DNA of 64,000 bases from Paraburkholderia polaris (lineage in GTDB: Bacteria; Pseudomonadota; Gammaproteobacteria; Burkholderiales; Burkholderiaceae), in the NCBI RefSeq assembly GCF_012927345.1, contig NZ_JABBGJ010000008.1, forward strand, positions 1 through 64,000, in the 5' to 3' direction. Numbering within the stretch: position 1 is the first letter of the stretch; each line of letters begins with the position of its first letter. This document shows, one piece after another, positions 1-8,984 of the stretch. The notes under the pieces are model-generated. The model was not told the DNA's origin, ran no database searches, and saw only the letters and a list, made by a program, of their open reading frames with translations. A program made the translations under genes and the position numbers.

Positions 1-245
1 GTCTGCCGACACGACAACGCCTGTGTCTGCATGAACCGCAGCACCTTCAGCTTGAACCGGGCGTCATAGTGACTGTATTTCTTCCTGAACGCATCTTTGC
101 CGTGCAAGCGCCAGGCCGCCACCCATTTGCGCACCGTGCCGTGGTCAATGCAGTGTCGGCGGGCCACCTCCCTACCACCACCACCTCTGCCAGACAGATA
201 GTCTTCGACAACCGATTGCTTGAACCGCGCGCTGTACCTGCTCAT
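1..245 (-). CDS. IS3-family transposase OrfA, partial
   Basis: An open frame starts at ATG 245-243 and is still open at the window edge (about 81 codons). It begins MSRYSARFKQSVVEDYLSG and contains a helix-turn-helix region (AxRHCIDHGTVRKWVAAWR, roughly residues 28-45) typical of OrfA of IS3-family elements, where this subunit supplies DNA binding. A Gly run (GGGG) after residue 20 is slightly unusual. The gene lies just inside the IS end, as expected for OrfA. OrfB is not in the window. Confidence 0.75.
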   Translation of the reverse strand, partial: MSRYSARFKQSVVEDYLSGRGGGGREVARRHCIDHGTVRKWVAAWRLHGKDAFRKKYSHYDARFKLKVLRFMQTQALSCRQ

Positions 246-298
246 GAAAAAACACCCCAAATCGTTGGACGGGTGTCCAACTTTTGGGGTGCAGTTCA
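1..298 (-). mobile_element. IS3-family insertion sequence, left end only (cut by window start)
   Basis: Read on the minus strand the element starts at 298 with TGAACTGC, followed by an A-rich stretch and a short inverted pair (TTGGACACCCGTCCAA, about 268-284). This is the kind of terminus seen in IS3-family (IS150-group) elements. An OrfA-type reading frame follows immediately. The right end and most of the transposase lie outside the window, so the copy cannot be judged intact or broken. The edge sits 40 bp beyond the stop codon of the neighbouring DUF3579 gene. The family call rests on end sequence plus the OrfA protein; no target duplication can be seen. Confidence 0.75.
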
Positions 299-338
299 GC
301 TTGCGGGTTTTTTCTTTTGCCGATCCGGCTGGCTTGCG

Positions 339-686
339 CTACAGCACGTGCCTTTTGGCTTGCGGCGTCGCGTGCTCAAGCTGCAATTCGCACGCCTCAG
401 TCACAACGAGGTCATTGTCTTTCGCGAAGTTCAGGACGAAATCGAACGCCATCGGCTCGATATCGCGCAAGCGCGAATCGAGAATCACGCATTTGAGGTC
501 GCCGATCATGGTGGGCCGCACGTACAACGAGTACTGCAGATAAGCGTTCGGCCCCTTGCCGCCCGGGCTGGGACCGAAGCATGCCATGACGCCTGCGAGC
601 CGCTCCGACCAGTCGCTCGGCCGAAATTTTTTCCCGGTCGACGTGATGCCCTGAATGAAATATTCGGTTGGAGCTGCTTCGGCCAT
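339..686 (-). CDS. DUF3579 family protein
   Basis: 115 residues, beginning MAEAAPTEYFIQGITSTGKK. The whole protein matches what I recall of the betaproteobacterial DUF3579 family, which has no established function. The frame stays open upstream to 857, but the added residues are low-quality Arg/Ser/Pro-rich sequence, so the ATG at 686 is preferred. No membrane segments or catalytic motif are visible. It is transcribed divergently from argF, and an IS element sits directly downstream. Function unknown. Confidence 0.75.
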   Translation of the reverse strand: MAEAAPTEYFIQGITSTGKKFRPSDWSERLAGVMACFGPSPGGKGPNAYLQYSLYVRPTMIGDLKCVILDSRLRDIEPMAFDFVLNFAKDNDLVVTEACELQLEHATPQAKRHVL

Positions 687-1123
687 GTAGGAATACCTGT
701 GTGACTGCCCAGCGGGATGACGGCAAAGCTGACTGCAAAGCGGCTTTGGGATGCCTGAACACGTAGGCCGCGCCTGAATGGCGAGCTGCGCCGCCAGAAA
801 CCGCGAAGGGCCGGATAAGCCGCCTCGGCGCTCATCATGACGGCGCACCGCGAGCAAACTTTCCGGAGCGCGCGAGCCGTGTCCCGCAAGCTCAATACCG
901 GCCTGCTGGGCTTAGGGATAACCGGTAGATTATAGCGCAGCGGACCTTTTTCCGCAGCGCACACAAGCCTCGCCTGAGGGTTGCGAAAGGCTTTCAGACC
1001 GCTGGCCCAGCCTTTTGGCCGACTCGTCAAACGGGGCGAAATCCTTTATGCTGCATTGAGTTACCACAAACGACGGCGGCGCCGTCCGGCAATCCTGCCG
1101 GGTGAGACCGCCGTATTTGTTTC
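687..1123. promoter_or_regulatory. Divergent intergenic region between DUF3579 gene and argF
   Basis: 437 bp with no convincing gene. On the minus strand a perfect TATAAT -10 hexamer lies at 934-929, oriented toward the DUF3579 gene, but no good -35 box is visible 16-18 bp upstream. No clear ArgR-type operator could be recognised in front of argF. The start of argF at 1124 has no strong Shine-Dalgarno sequence. Confidence 0.35.
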
Positions 1124-2053
1124 ATGACCGCCAAGAAAATTCGCCACTACCTGCAGTTCAAGGATTTCTCGCTGGAAGACTACGAGTACGTGCTGGAACG
1201 CGCGCGCATTCTGAAACGCAAATTCAAGAACTACGAGACTTACCACCCGCTGCACGACCGCACGCTGGCGATGATCTTCGAGAAAAACTCGACGCGCACG
1301 CGCCTGTCGTTCGAAGCCGGCATCTTCCAGCTGGGCGGCCACGCCGTCTTCATGAGCACGCGTGACACGCAGCTCGGCCGCGGCGAACCGATCGAAGACG
1401 CAGCGCAAGTGATCTCGCGCATGGTCGACATCATCATGATCCGCACGTTCGGCCAGGACATTCTCACCCGCTTTGCCGAGAATTCGCGCGTGCCGGTGAT
1501 CAATGGACTGACCAACGAATATCACCCGTGCCAGGTGCTGGCGGACATCTTCACGTACTTCGAGCATCGCGGTCCGATTCGCGGCAAAACGGTCGCATGG
1601 GTCGGCGACGCCAACAACATGCTGTACACGTGGATCGAAGCCGCCCAGATTCTCGGCTTCAAGCTGCGCCTGTCCACGCCGCCGGGCTACAAGCTTGACC
1701 GCGCCATGGTCGCCGCCGAAAGCGCACCGTTCTACGAGGAATTCGACGATCCGAACAAAGCCTGCACGGGCGCCGATCTGGTCACCACGGACGTGTGGAC
1801 CAGCATGGGCTTCGAGGCCGAAAACGAAGCACGCAAGAAAGCCTTCGCAGACTGGTGCGTCGACGCCGACATGATGGCGCGCGCCAATTCTGATGCACTT
1901 TTCATGCACTGCCTGCCCGCCCACCGTGGCGAGGAAGTCAGCGCAGAAGTGATCGACGGCCCACAAAGCGTCGTGTGGGACGAAGCAGAAAATCGTCTGC
2001 ACGTGCAAAAGGCGTTGATGGAATACCTGCTGCTCGGCAAGCTCAATCACTGA
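1124..2053 (+). CDS. argF: Ornithine carbamoyltransferase
   Basis: Cytosolic enzyme joining carbamoyl phosphate and ornithine to give citrulline, the sixth step of arginine synthesis. The 309-residue product has the carbamoyl-phosphate loop STRTR at residues 56-60, the HPCQ motif near 133 and the ornithine-binding HCLP motif near 262-265, in the order and spacing of the family. Length is normal for the anabolic enzyme. argG, the next enzyme in the pathway, follows 238 bp downstream on the same strand, so the two probably act as a pair, though the gap may hold a separate promoter. Confidence 0.96.
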   Translation: MTAKKIRHYLQFKDFSLEDYEYVLERARILKRKFKNYETYHPLHDRTLAMIFEKNSTRTRLSFEAGIFQLGGHAVFMSTRDTQLGRGEPIEDAAQVISRMVDIIMIRTFGQDILTRFAENSRVPVINGLTNEYHPCQVLADIFTYFEHRGPIRGKTVAWVGDANNMLYTWIEAAQILGFKLRLSTPPGYKLDRAMVAAESAPFYEEFDDPNKACTGADLVTTDVWTSMGFEAENEARKKAFADWCVDADMMARANSDALFMHCLPAHRGEEVSAEVIDGPQSVVWDEAENRLHVQKALMEYLLLGKLNH

Positions 2054-2291
2054 GCGAGCCGCTACGCAGCATCTGCGTGAAGCGCGACGGGGCCTTGAAT
2101 ACGAGGCAAGGCATCCACGTTTAGCGCCACGCATCTGGCCGGCGTCCACAGCAGCAAGCGGACCCGGCTCACCCACCGCACTACCCCAAAAACGCGGGCG
2201 AGCCGCGGTTTAGTGTCAAAATGGTGGTTTTCCGCGCTCCGGAACCGCCGGCGCGCCTTGTTTTCCAGCTTTCTCCAGCTACGAGTTCACC

Positions 2292-3518
2292 ATGAGCGAT
2301 ATCAAGAAAGTCGTGCTCGCCTATTCGGGCGGCCTCGACACCTCCGTCATCCTGAAGTGGTTGCAGGACAACTACGACGCCGAAGTCGTCACGTTTACGG
2401 CCGACATCGGCCAAGGCGAAGAGCTGGAGCCGGCGCGCAAAAAAGCCCTGCAACTCGGCATCAAGCAGGACAACATCTTCATCGAAGACCTGCGCGAAGA
2501 ATTCGTGCGCGACTACGTGTTCCCGATGTTCCGCGCCAACACGATCTATGAAGGCGAGTACCTGCTGGGCACGTCGATCGCGCGTCCGCTGATCGCCAAG
2601 CGTCAGATCGAAATCGCCCGCGCTTCGGGCGCGCAAGCGGTCTCGCATGGCGCAACCGGCAAGGGCAACGACCAGGTTCGCTTCGAACTCGGTTACTACG
2701 CGCTGGAACCGGGCATCAAGGTGATCGCACCGTGGCGCGAATGGGATCTGCTGTCGCGCGAAAAGCTGCTCGCATACGCGGAAAAAGCCGGTATTCCGAT
2801 CGAAATGAAGCACAAGCAAGGCGGCGCGCCGTATTCGATGGACGCGAACCTGCTGCACATCTCGTTCGAAGGCCGTCACCTGGAAGACCCGAAGGCCGAG
2901 GCCGAAGCCGATATGTGGCGTTGGACGGTGTCCCCGGAACAGGCACCCGACCAGGCTGAATACATCGACATCGAATACGAACACGGCGATCCGGTCGCGA
3001 TCAACGGCAAGCGCCTGTCGGCGGCTGAAATGCTGACTGAACTGAACCGTTTGGGTGGCAAGCACGGCATCGGCCGTCTGGACCTGGTGGAAAACCGTTA
3101 CGTCGGCATGAAGTCGCGCGGCTGCTATGAAACGCCGGGCGGCACGATCATGCTGAAGGCGCACCGCGGCATCGAGTCGATCACGCTCGACCGTGAAGTG
3201 GCCCACCTGAAAGACGACCTGATGGCGCGTTACGCTTCGCTGATTTACAACGGCTACTGGTGGAGCCCGGAGCGCCGCGCAATCCAGGTGCTGATCGACC
3301 ATACGCAAGAGAAGGTCAACGGCTGGGTGCGTGTGAAGCTGTACAAGGGCAGCGTGTCGGTTGTCGCGCGCGATTCGAAGGAAACGCTGTTCGACAAGAC
3401 CATCGCTACGTTCGACGACGACGGCGGTGCGTACAACCAGGCCGACGCTGGCGGGTTCATCAAGCTGAACGCACTGCGTATGCGGATTGCTGAAAACGCA
3501 CGTCGTCAGCGTAGCTGA
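2292..3518 (+). CDS. argG: Argininosuccinate synthase
   Basis: Condenses citrulline and aspartate with ATP to argininosuccinate. The 408-residue protein opens with the N-type ATP pyrophosphatase loop AYSGGLDTS (residues 10-18) and continues with the usual synthetase core, including [30 protein letters not shown] and a Lys-rich C-terminal half. The start is ATG 2292. The last codons (RQRS and stop) lie inside the first copy of a tandem repeat that extends beyond the gene, and a strong terminator follows at 3789. Together with argF it covers two consecutive arginine steps. Confidence 0.97.
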   Translation: MSDIKKVVLAYSGGLDTSVILKWLQDNYDAEVVTFTADIGQGEELEPARKKALQLGIKQDNIFIEDLREEFVRDYVFPMFRANTIYEGEYLLGTSIARPLIAKRQIEIARASGAQAVSHGATGKGNDQVRFELGYYALEPGIKVIAPWREWDLLSREKLLAYAEKAGIPIEMKHKQGGAPYSMDANLLHISFEGRHLEDPKAEAEADMWRWTVSPEQAPDQAEYIDIEYEHGDPVAINGKRLSAAEMLTELNRLGGKHGIGRLDLVENRYVGMKSRGCYETPGGTIMLKAHRGIESITLDREVAHLKDDLMARYASLIYNGYWWSPERRAIQVLIDHTQEKVNGWVRVKLYKGSVSVVARDSKETLFDKTIATFDDDGGAYNQADAGGFIKLNALRMRIAENARRQRS

Positions 3519-3754
3519 GGACGTGCGTTTCGGTGAAGGCTAACTTCGCGTTAGCGAAGTTAAGCGCCGCAAGGCGCGGCCGGAGCCAAAACGCCAAGTC
3601 AGCGTAGCTGAGGACGTGCGTTTCGGTGAAGGCTAACTTCGCGCAAGCGAAGTTAAGCGCCGCAAGGCGCGGGCCGGAACCAAAACGCCAAGTCAGCGTA
3701 GCTGAGGACGTGCGTTTCGGTGAAGGCTAACTTCGCGCAAGCGAAGTTAAGCGC
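3505..3754 (+). repeat. Three tandem copies of a 93-94 bp repeat starting inside argG
   Basis: Copies begin at 3505, 3598 and 3692, each opening with GTCAGCGTAGCTGAGGACG; the third is shorter (about 63 bp). Copy 1 includes the last argG codons and stop, so the array looks like duplication of the argG 3' end. Each copy holds a perfect hairpin: TAACTTCGC, a four-base loop, GCGAAGTTA. The loop is GTTA in copy 1 and GCAA (a GNRA tetraloop) in copies 2 and 3. Copies 1 and 2 also carry an inverted GCGCCGCAAGGCGC-like element. No open frame spans the array. Confidence 0.85.
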
Positions 3755-3788
3755 AAAGAAGCGCAGCCGACACTGAAGCGCAGATGCG

Positions 3789-3825
3789 AAAAAGGCGCCG
3801 GGAGGAAACTCCCGGCGCCTTTTTT
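3789..3825. terminator. Strong bidirectional rho-independent terminator between argG and murB
   Basis: A near-perfect hairpin with stem AAAGGCGCCGGGAG (3791-3804), loop GAAA and the matching CTCCCGGCGCCTTT, flanked by A and T runs on the two sides. It can end both argG (plus) and the convergent murB (minus). Confidence 0.92.
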
Positions 3826-3849
3826 CATTGCTGCAAGCCACTTACGCCG

Positions 3850-4890
3850 TCACAAGCAAACCGGCTCCGCTTCCAACTCCACCCCAAACCGCGCCATCAC
3901 ATCCCGCTGAACCGCTTTCGCGAGCGCCAACACCTCCGCTCCGCTCGCTCCGCCGCGATTCACCAGCACCAGCGCCTGCCGTTCATGCACGGCCGCGGCG
4001 CCCATCGCGCGGCCCTTCCAGCCACATCGATCGATCAACCAGCCCGCTGCGAGCTTCACTCGGCCGTCCGGTTGGAGGTAAGACACGACCTCGGGCTCCT
4101 TAAGCTTCAGCGCCTCGAACTGCGTTGCCTCCACGACCGGGTTCTTGAAGAAACTCCCGGCGTTACCCAGTTGAAGCGGATCAGGCAGCTTGGCGCGCCG
4201 CACCGCGACTACCGCGTCGAAAATCGCCCGCGCACTCGGCGCTGCATCGGCATGGCCACCCGCAGCCAGTTCACGCGCGATATCCGCATACCCAGCGCGC
4301 GGCTGCCATACCTTCGGCAAACGGAAAGTGACCGAAGTAATCACAAAACGGTCGCGCCCTTCGCGCTTGAAAAAACTGTCGCGGTACCCGAATCGGCAAG
4401 CGTCGGCATCGAGCTCGACGACGGCGCCCGTTTCCAGTTCAATCGCCCGCAGCGACGCAAACCGCTCGCACATCTCCAACCCATACGCGCCGATGTTCTG
4501 GATCGGCGCCGCCCCCACCGTCCCCGGAATCAGCGCGAGATTCTCCAATCCAGGCAGCCCTTGCGACAGAGTCCATGCAACAAAGTCATGCCACGGCTCG
4601 CCGGCGGCCGCCTCGACGTACCATGCGTCGTCGTCCTCGCGCACGACGCGGCGGCCTTGCAGCGCCACCAGGAGCACCAGTCCGGCGAAGTCGCCCGTGA
4701 GCACGACATTGCTGCCGCCGCCCAGCACCAGCCGTGGCAAGCCGGCGGCACGCGGATCGCGCACGGCGGCCATCAGTTGTGTTTCGTGCTCGATCCGGCA
4801 CGCAAACTGCGCGCGAACATCGAAACCGAAGGTGTTATGCGCCTTCAGCGGATAGCCGGCAATGAACGCGGCGGAGTCGGATTGGGACAT
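3850..4890 (-). CDS. murB: UDP-N-acetylenolpyruvoylglucosamine reductase (MurB)
   Basis: FAD enzyme reducing UDP-GlcNAc-enolpyruvate to UDP-MurNAc in peptidoglycan synthesis. Visible family marks are the FAD-binding LGGGSNVVL, the YRDSFFK segment, NAGSFFKNP carrying the catalytic Ser, [13 protein letters not shown], and a C-terminal Glu near the end (ELEAEPVCL), as in type I MurB. Start chosen at ATG 4890 (MSQSDSAAF, 346 residues). The frame is open further upstream to 4968, but that extension is Arg/Cys-rich and implausible. Confidence 0.95.
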   Translation of the reverse strand: MSQSDSAAFIAGYPLKAHNTFGFDVRAQFACRIEHETQLMAAVRDPRAAGLPRLVLGGGSNVVLTGDFAGLVLLVALQGRRVVREDDDAWYVEAAAGEPWHDFVAWTLSQGLPGLENLALIPGTVGAAPIQNIGAYGLEMCERFASLRAIELETGAVVELDADACRFGYRDSFFKREGRDRFVITSVTFRLPKVWQPRAGYADIARELAAGGHADAAPSARAIFDAVVAVRRAKLPDPLQLGNAGSFFKNPVVEATQFEALKLKEPEVVSYLQPDGRVKLAAGWLIDRCGWKGRAMGAAAVHERQALVLVNRGGASGAEVLALAKAVQRDVMARFGVELEAEPVCL

Positions 4891-5074
4891 CAGAATGAGA
4901 AAAATGGAACGACAAACGAAACGACGTCTGGCCCCGGGCGCGCGACAATGCGCGGCGGCCTTAGGCAAAAGGGAGTGGCGTCGGTAAAATGACGCCAGGT
5001 TCGTAATTATAGCGAGTGCCCCTTGAGCAGCCGACCGGCCGCGCCACGCACCGCAGCACTATTGGGAGAAAACA

Positions 5075-5560
5075 ATGCCATCGTTTGACGTCGTCTGCGA
5101 AGCGGACATGATCGAAGTCAAGAACGCGATCGAGCAGTCCAACAAGGAAATTTCAACCCGCTTCGACTTCAAAGGGTCGGACGCGCGCGTCGAGCACAAG
5201 GAAAGCGAAATCACGGCCTACGCCGACGACGATTTCAAGCTCGGCCAGGTCAAAGACGTCCTGCTGTCGAAAATGGCCAAGCGCAATGTGGACGTGCGCT
5301 TTCTCGACTACGGCAAGATCGAGAAGATCGGCGGCGACAAGGTCAAGCAGGTCATCAAGATCAAGAAGGGCGTGTCCGGCGATCTGTCGAAGAAAATCGT
5401 GCGTCTCGTGAAGGACAGCAAGATCAAGGTCCAGGCGAGCATTCAGGGCGACGCGGTGCGCATCACCGGCGGCAAGCGAGACGATCTGCAAAGCGTGATC
5501 GCGATGCTGCGCAAGGACGTGACCGATACGCCGATCGATTTCAACAACTTCCGCGACTGA
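5075..5560 (+). CDS. yajQ: YajQ-family nucleotide-binding protein
   Basis: 161 residues starting [19 protein letters not shown], matching the YajQ/DUF520 family along its full length, including the [16 protein letters not shown] segment and the end [11 protein letters not shown]. Family members fold as two ferredoxin-like domains; some bind cyclic di-GMP and act with transcription factors, others bind nucleotides or tRNA. A GGGAGAA ribosome site lies upstream of ATG 5075. It is probably monocistronic, since its 3' flank is a repeat-rich non-coding stretch and the next gene is convergent. Confidence 0.93.
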   Translation: MPSFDVVCEADMIEVKNAIEQSNKEISTRFDFKGSDARVEHKESEITAYADDDFKLGQVKDVLLSKMAKRNVDVRFLDYGKIEKIGGDKVKQVIKIKKGVSGDLSKKIVRLVKDSKIKVQASIQGDAVRITGGKRDDLQSVIAMLRKDVTDTPIDFNNFRD

Positions 5561-5570
5561 ACGCGCGTCA

Positions 5571-5812
5571 CGCTCAATACCGGGCGCGTATTGACGCTCG
5601 GCAAAAGCGTGCGTTGAGGCTCGGCAGCAGACGCATGTTGAGCGCTCGGCAACAGGCCACGTTGGGGCTCACCACGGGACGTTTAGCTGCGTTGAGCCTC
5701 AGCACCGGCGCGTGTTGAATGCTCGGCAACAGGCCACGTAGAGCCCCCACACCCGACGCTTTGCTGCGTCGAGGCTCGGCACCCGGAACGTGTTGAACGC
5801 TCAGCGCACAGG
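5571..5812. repeat. Degenerate short tandem repeats downstream of yajQ
   Basis: Ten or so imperfect units of about 23-30 bp built around the core GTTGAGGCTCGGCA, for example near 5593, 5615, 5639, 5720 and 5773. Longer units alternate with short ones, and GGCAACAGGCCACGT recurs twice (near 5648 and 5726). This fills most of the 334 bp between yajQ and plsY. No coding frame or terminator-like hairpin is evident. Confidence 0.6.
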
Positions 5813-5894
5813 CAGTGCGCCTTCAGTGCGAACTCCGCGAACGCACTAAGGCACGCCGGCTAACACCCGGTTGGGCGCCCCCCAACCGCCGTGC

Positions 5895-6539
5895 TCAAGG
5901 TTCGTTACCGCCCGCCGCGCTGGCCGCTGCGTCGGCTTTCTTCTTGGCGCCGATGCGGCTTTCCTGGCCGCGCATCAGCTTGGCGATATTGGCGCGGTGG
6001 CGCCATACCAGCAGCGAACTCATCACGACAATCGCCAGTGCGATGATATGCGGCCCGAACAGAAAGCCGTCGAAGATCGGTGCGAACACCGCCGCAGCCA
6101 ATGCCGCCAGCGAAGAATAGCGCGTGAAGAACGCCACGATCAGCCACGTCAGCAAGGTAGCGATGCCGAGGATCGGGTTGATCGCGATCAGCACGCCCGC
6201 TGCGGTCGCCACGCCCTTGCCGCCCTTGAAGCGGAAGAAGATCGGATACAGGTGGCCGAGAAACACGGCGACTGACGCAATCGCAACGGACGTATCGTCG
6301 AGACCGTAACGCGCGCCGAAGTGCACCACGAACCACACCGGCAGCCAGCCTTTGAACGCGTCGCCGATCAGGGTGAGAATGGCGGCCTTCTTGCTGCCGC
6401 TGCGTAGCACGTTGGTGGCGCCCGGGTTGCCCGACCCGTACGAGCGTGGGTCGTCCAGCCCCATCGCGGCGCTCACGATCACGGCAAACGACACCGAGCC
6501 GATCAGGTAGGCAACGACAGCAACGATCAGGTTTTGCAT
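5895..6539 (-). CDS. plsY: Glycerol-3-phosphate acyltransferase PlsY
   Basis: Integral inner-membrane enzyme that transfers the acyl group of acyl-phosphate to glycerol-3-phosphate, the first step of phospholipid synthesis. The 214-residue protein shows several hydrophobic helices and the PlsY motifs [12 protein letters not shown] (about residues 36-47), a [11 protein letters not shown] segment, and [15 protein letters not shown] with the Gly/Lys-rich loop. The C-terminal tail is short and Lys/Ala-rich. It starts at ATG 6539. Confidence 0.95.
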   Translation of the reverse strand: MQNLIVAVVAYLIGSVSFAVIVSAAMGLDDPRSYGSGNPGATNVLRSGSKKAAILTLIGDAFKGWLPVWFVVHFGARYGLDDTSVAIASVAVFLGHLYPIFFRFKGGKGVATAAGVLIAINPILGIATLLTWLIVAFFTRYSSLAALAAAVFAPIFDGFLFGPHIIALAIVVMSSLLVWRHRANIAKLMRGQESRIGAKKKADAAASAAGGNEP

Positions 6540-6652
6540 CTGGGACTCTTATAAGGATCGGCGGTCTGAAACTCGATACCTCAACCGCAACAGGGAACAA
6601 AGCGGCGCACATTCTACCGAACCCACCTGCCCGGAAAACATTCAGGCAAACA

Positions 6653-7144
6653 TCAATCGACGCTCGCGCACTGAACCGGCTTCGCCGCCAGCAAGCCGGT
6701 CAATATCCGGGGCTCGATGCTGACCAGAAAACCGCGCCGCCCGCCGTTCAGCCAGATCTTGTCCATCTCGAGAATGCTCGACTCGACGTACACCGGCATC
6801 TGCTTCTTCGTACCGAACGGCGACGTGCCGCCGATCAGATAGCCCGAATGCCGGTTCGCCACCTCGGGCTTGCACGGCTCGACGCGTTTCGCGCCGATCT
6901 GCCGCGCCAGATTCTTGGTGCTGACGGTGCGGTCGCCGTGCATCAGCACGATCAGCGGCTTGGCGTGCTCGTCTTCCATCACCAAGGTCTTCACGACATG
7001 ATGTTCGTCCACGCCGAGCTGGCGCGCCGATTCCTCGGTGCCGCCGTGCTCGACGTAATCGTAAGGATGTTCGCCGAAAATGACGCCATGACGGCGCAGA
7101 AACTGCGTCGCGGGCGTTTCGGAGACGTGTCTGGATTTGCTCAT
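6653..7144 (-). CDS. ybaK: Cys-tRNA(Pro)/aminoacyl-tRNA deacylase, YbaK/EbsC family
   Basis: 163 residues from ATG 7144 (MSKSRHVSETPATQFLRRHG). The YbaK/EbsC fold is indicated by FGEHPYDYVEHGG, VVKTLVM, LIVLMHGDRTVSTKNLARQIGAK, and GYLIGGTSPFG, which contains the Gly-Gly-x-Ser/Thr-Pro loop of these editing enzymes. They clear mischarged Cys-tRNA(Pro) in trans. An upstream extension to 7261 is open but overlaps non-coding repeat-rich DNA and is unlikely to be translated. Confidence 0.93.
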   Translation of the reverse strand: MSKSRHVSETPATQFLRRHGVIFGEHPYDYVEHGGTEESARQLGVDEHHVVKTLVMEDEHAKPLIVLMHGDRTVSTKNLARQIGAKRVEPCKPEVANRHSGYLIGGTSPFGTKKQMPVYVESSILEMDKIWLNGGRRGFLVSIEPRILTGLLAAKPVQCASVD

Positions 7145-7283
7145 CGGCGCATTGTAATGGCGAGTTTGCACAACGGCTATTTGCCGAATGGCCAATTGTG
7201 CGGGTCCGGCGATTGTGGCACGATCGTTCGCAAATCTTCCGGCGCACGGTATGCCGGGCATCGAATACGTTTAGCAACCATGG

Positions 7284-7402
7284 TGCATGGGACCAGAGTA
7301 AGTGCTTTGCATGGGATCAGAGTAGCGCGCTAAAGCGTCAACTCTGGTCGACCGCTTTGCATGGGACCAGAGTAAGACGCTAAAGCGTCAACTCTGGTCG
7401 AC
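7284..7402 (+). repeat. Hairpin-forming 50-bp direct repeat directly before an acyl-CoA ligase gene
   Basis: TGCATGGGACCAGAGTAAG-type units start at 7284 (short copy), 7308 and 7358. The last two are full 50-bp copies. Each full copy folds: in the second, GACCAGAGT (7365-7373) pairs with ACTCTGGTC (7391-7399), with an inner GACGC-TAAA-GCGTC stem; the first is similar with one mismatch. The second hairpin ends about 5 bases before the AGGAG ribosome site of the gene starting at 7416. Confidence 0.8.
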
Positions 7403-7415
7403 ACAGGAGACAGCG

Positions 7416-8978
7416 TTGACGCTCGATTCACCCAGCCGTTCCACGATCGACATTCCCGCGCTGCTGGCCGCCCTACCCGCGCGTATTGCCGACATTCCGG
7501 CGCTCGCCGCCGCGCGCGATCCCCACCATGTCGCCTTGATCGAGGATGCGCGCCGTCTCACCAATGCGCAACTTCTGGAAGCCGTCGATGCCGCCGCCGC
7601 GCTGCTACGCGAATGGGGCGTGCGTGGCGGCGATCGGGTGATGATCGTGGCCGAGAACAGCATCGTGCAGATCGTGCTGCTGTTCGCGACCGCGAAACTC
7701 GACGCGTGGGCGCTGGTGTCGAACGCACGCCTCTCCGCCGCCGAACTCGACGCGATCCGTGCGCACGCGCAGCCTCGCGTGGTCGCGTATGCGGTCGAAA
7801 GCTCCGCGGATGCCCAACAGCATGCGCAGCAGCAACAAGCCGTCACGGCGCCTGCCATTACGCCGGATATCGGCGACTGGTCGTACGCGATCGACACCAA
7901 TGCGAAAGCCGAACCGGTCGAAGCCGCCAATCATCGCCAATGCGCCGCGCTGATCTACACCACGGGAACCACAGGCACACCGAAAGGCGTGATGCTGTCG
8001 CATCGCAATCTGCTCTTCATCGCAGCCGTGTCGAGCCGCTTGCGCAACGTCGGCCCGGACGATGTCGTGTACGCCGTTCTACCGATCTCGCACGTGTACG
8101 GCTTTGCCTCGGTTTGTCTCGGCAGCCTGTACGCCGGCGCGACCTTGCGCCTCGTGCCACGTTTCTCGCCCGAATCGGTGCGGCGCGCGCTCGCCGAAGA
8201 ACGCGTGTCGATCTTCCAGGGCGTTCCGGCCATGCACGCCAAACTGCTCGAACATTTGCAGACACACGGCCACGCGTGGTCCGCGCCGCACCTGCGCTTC
8301 GCCTATTCGGGCGGCTCGCCGCTCGACGCCGCGTTGAAGGCACACGTCGAAAGCGTCTACGGCCTGCCGCTGCACAACGGCTACGGCATGACTGAGAGCA
8401 GCCCGACCGTCTCGCACACCATGCTCGATGCGCCGCGCAGCGATTGCTCGGTCGGCGAGGTCATTCCTGGCGTTGACGTGCGTTTCGTCGGACTCGATGG
8501 AGTGGATGCCGTGCCGGGCGAAATCGGCGAACTATGGGTGCGTGGCCCGAACGTGATGCTTGGCTACTACCGCAGCCCGGAGCTCACCCGCGCGGTTGTC
8601 ACCGAACACGGCTGGCTCAAGACTGGCGACCTCGCGCGGCAAGACGCGGACGGTGCGCTGCATATCGTCGGGCGCAGCAAGGAGCTGATCATTCGCTCGG
8701 GCTTCAACGTGTATCCGGCGGAAGTCGAGCATGTGTTGAACGCGCATCCGCAGGTGGTGCAGTCGGCGGTGATCGGGCGCGCCGTGGAGGGTAACGAGGA
8801 AGTGGTTGCGTTCGTCGAATTGATCGCGGGCGCGAAGGTGTCGCTGGCTGAACTGATCGCGTGGTGCGGCGAGCGTCTCGCACCGTACAAGCGCCCCGCC
8901 GAAGTGAAGGTGCTTGCCGCGCTGCCGGCTGCGTCGACTGGCAAGATTCTCAAGCACCGGCTTCGCGAATTCGTCTAA
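7416..8978 (+). CDS. AMP-dependent acyl-CoA synthetase/ligase (class I adenylate-forming)
   Basis: 520 residues. Core motifs are in order: the P-loop-like IYTTGTTGTPKGVMLSH (about residue 180), YGMTESSP (about 326), GELWVRGPNVMLGYY, TGDLARQDADG, GRSKELIIRSGFNVYP, and a C-terminal PAASTGKILKHRLRE with the catalytic Lys. It activates a carboxylic acid to an acyl-adenylate and then a CoA thioester; the acid cannot be read from the sequence, a fatty or aryl acid being likely. The start is TTG 7416, supported by AGGAG 7 bases upstream; there is no better ATG. The leader carries hairpin repeats. Confidence 0.85.
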   Translation: MTLDSPSRSTIDIPALLAALPARIADIPALAAARDPHHVALIEDARRLTNAQLLEAVDAAAALLREWGVRGGDRVMIVAENSIVQIVLLFATAKLDAWALVSNARLSAAELDAIRAHAQPRVVAYAVESSADAQQHAQQQQAVTAPAITPDIGDWSYAIDTNAKAEPVEAANHRQCAALIYTTGTTGTPKGVMLSHRNLLFIAAVSSRLRNVGPDDVVYAVLPISHVYGFASVCLGSLYAGATLRLVPRFSPESVRRALAEERVSIFQGVPAMHAKLLEHLQTHGHAWSAPHLRFAYSGGSPLDAALKAHVESVYGLPLHNGYGMTESSPTVSHTMLDAPRSDCSVGEVIPGVDVRFVGLDGVDAVPGEIGELWVRGPNVMLGYYRSPELTRAVVTEHGWLKTGDLARQDADGALHIVGRSKELIIRSGFNVYPAEVEHVLNAHPQVVQSAVIGRAVEGNEEVVAFVELIAGAKVSLAELIAWCGERLAPYKRPAEVKVLAALPAASTGKILKHRLREFV

Positions 8979-8984
8979 CGAGCC

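Noticed and set aside
6653..7261. Longer YbaK start giving 202 residues
   Set aside because: The extra 39 residues have no family similarity; the internal ATG at 7144 gives the normal length.
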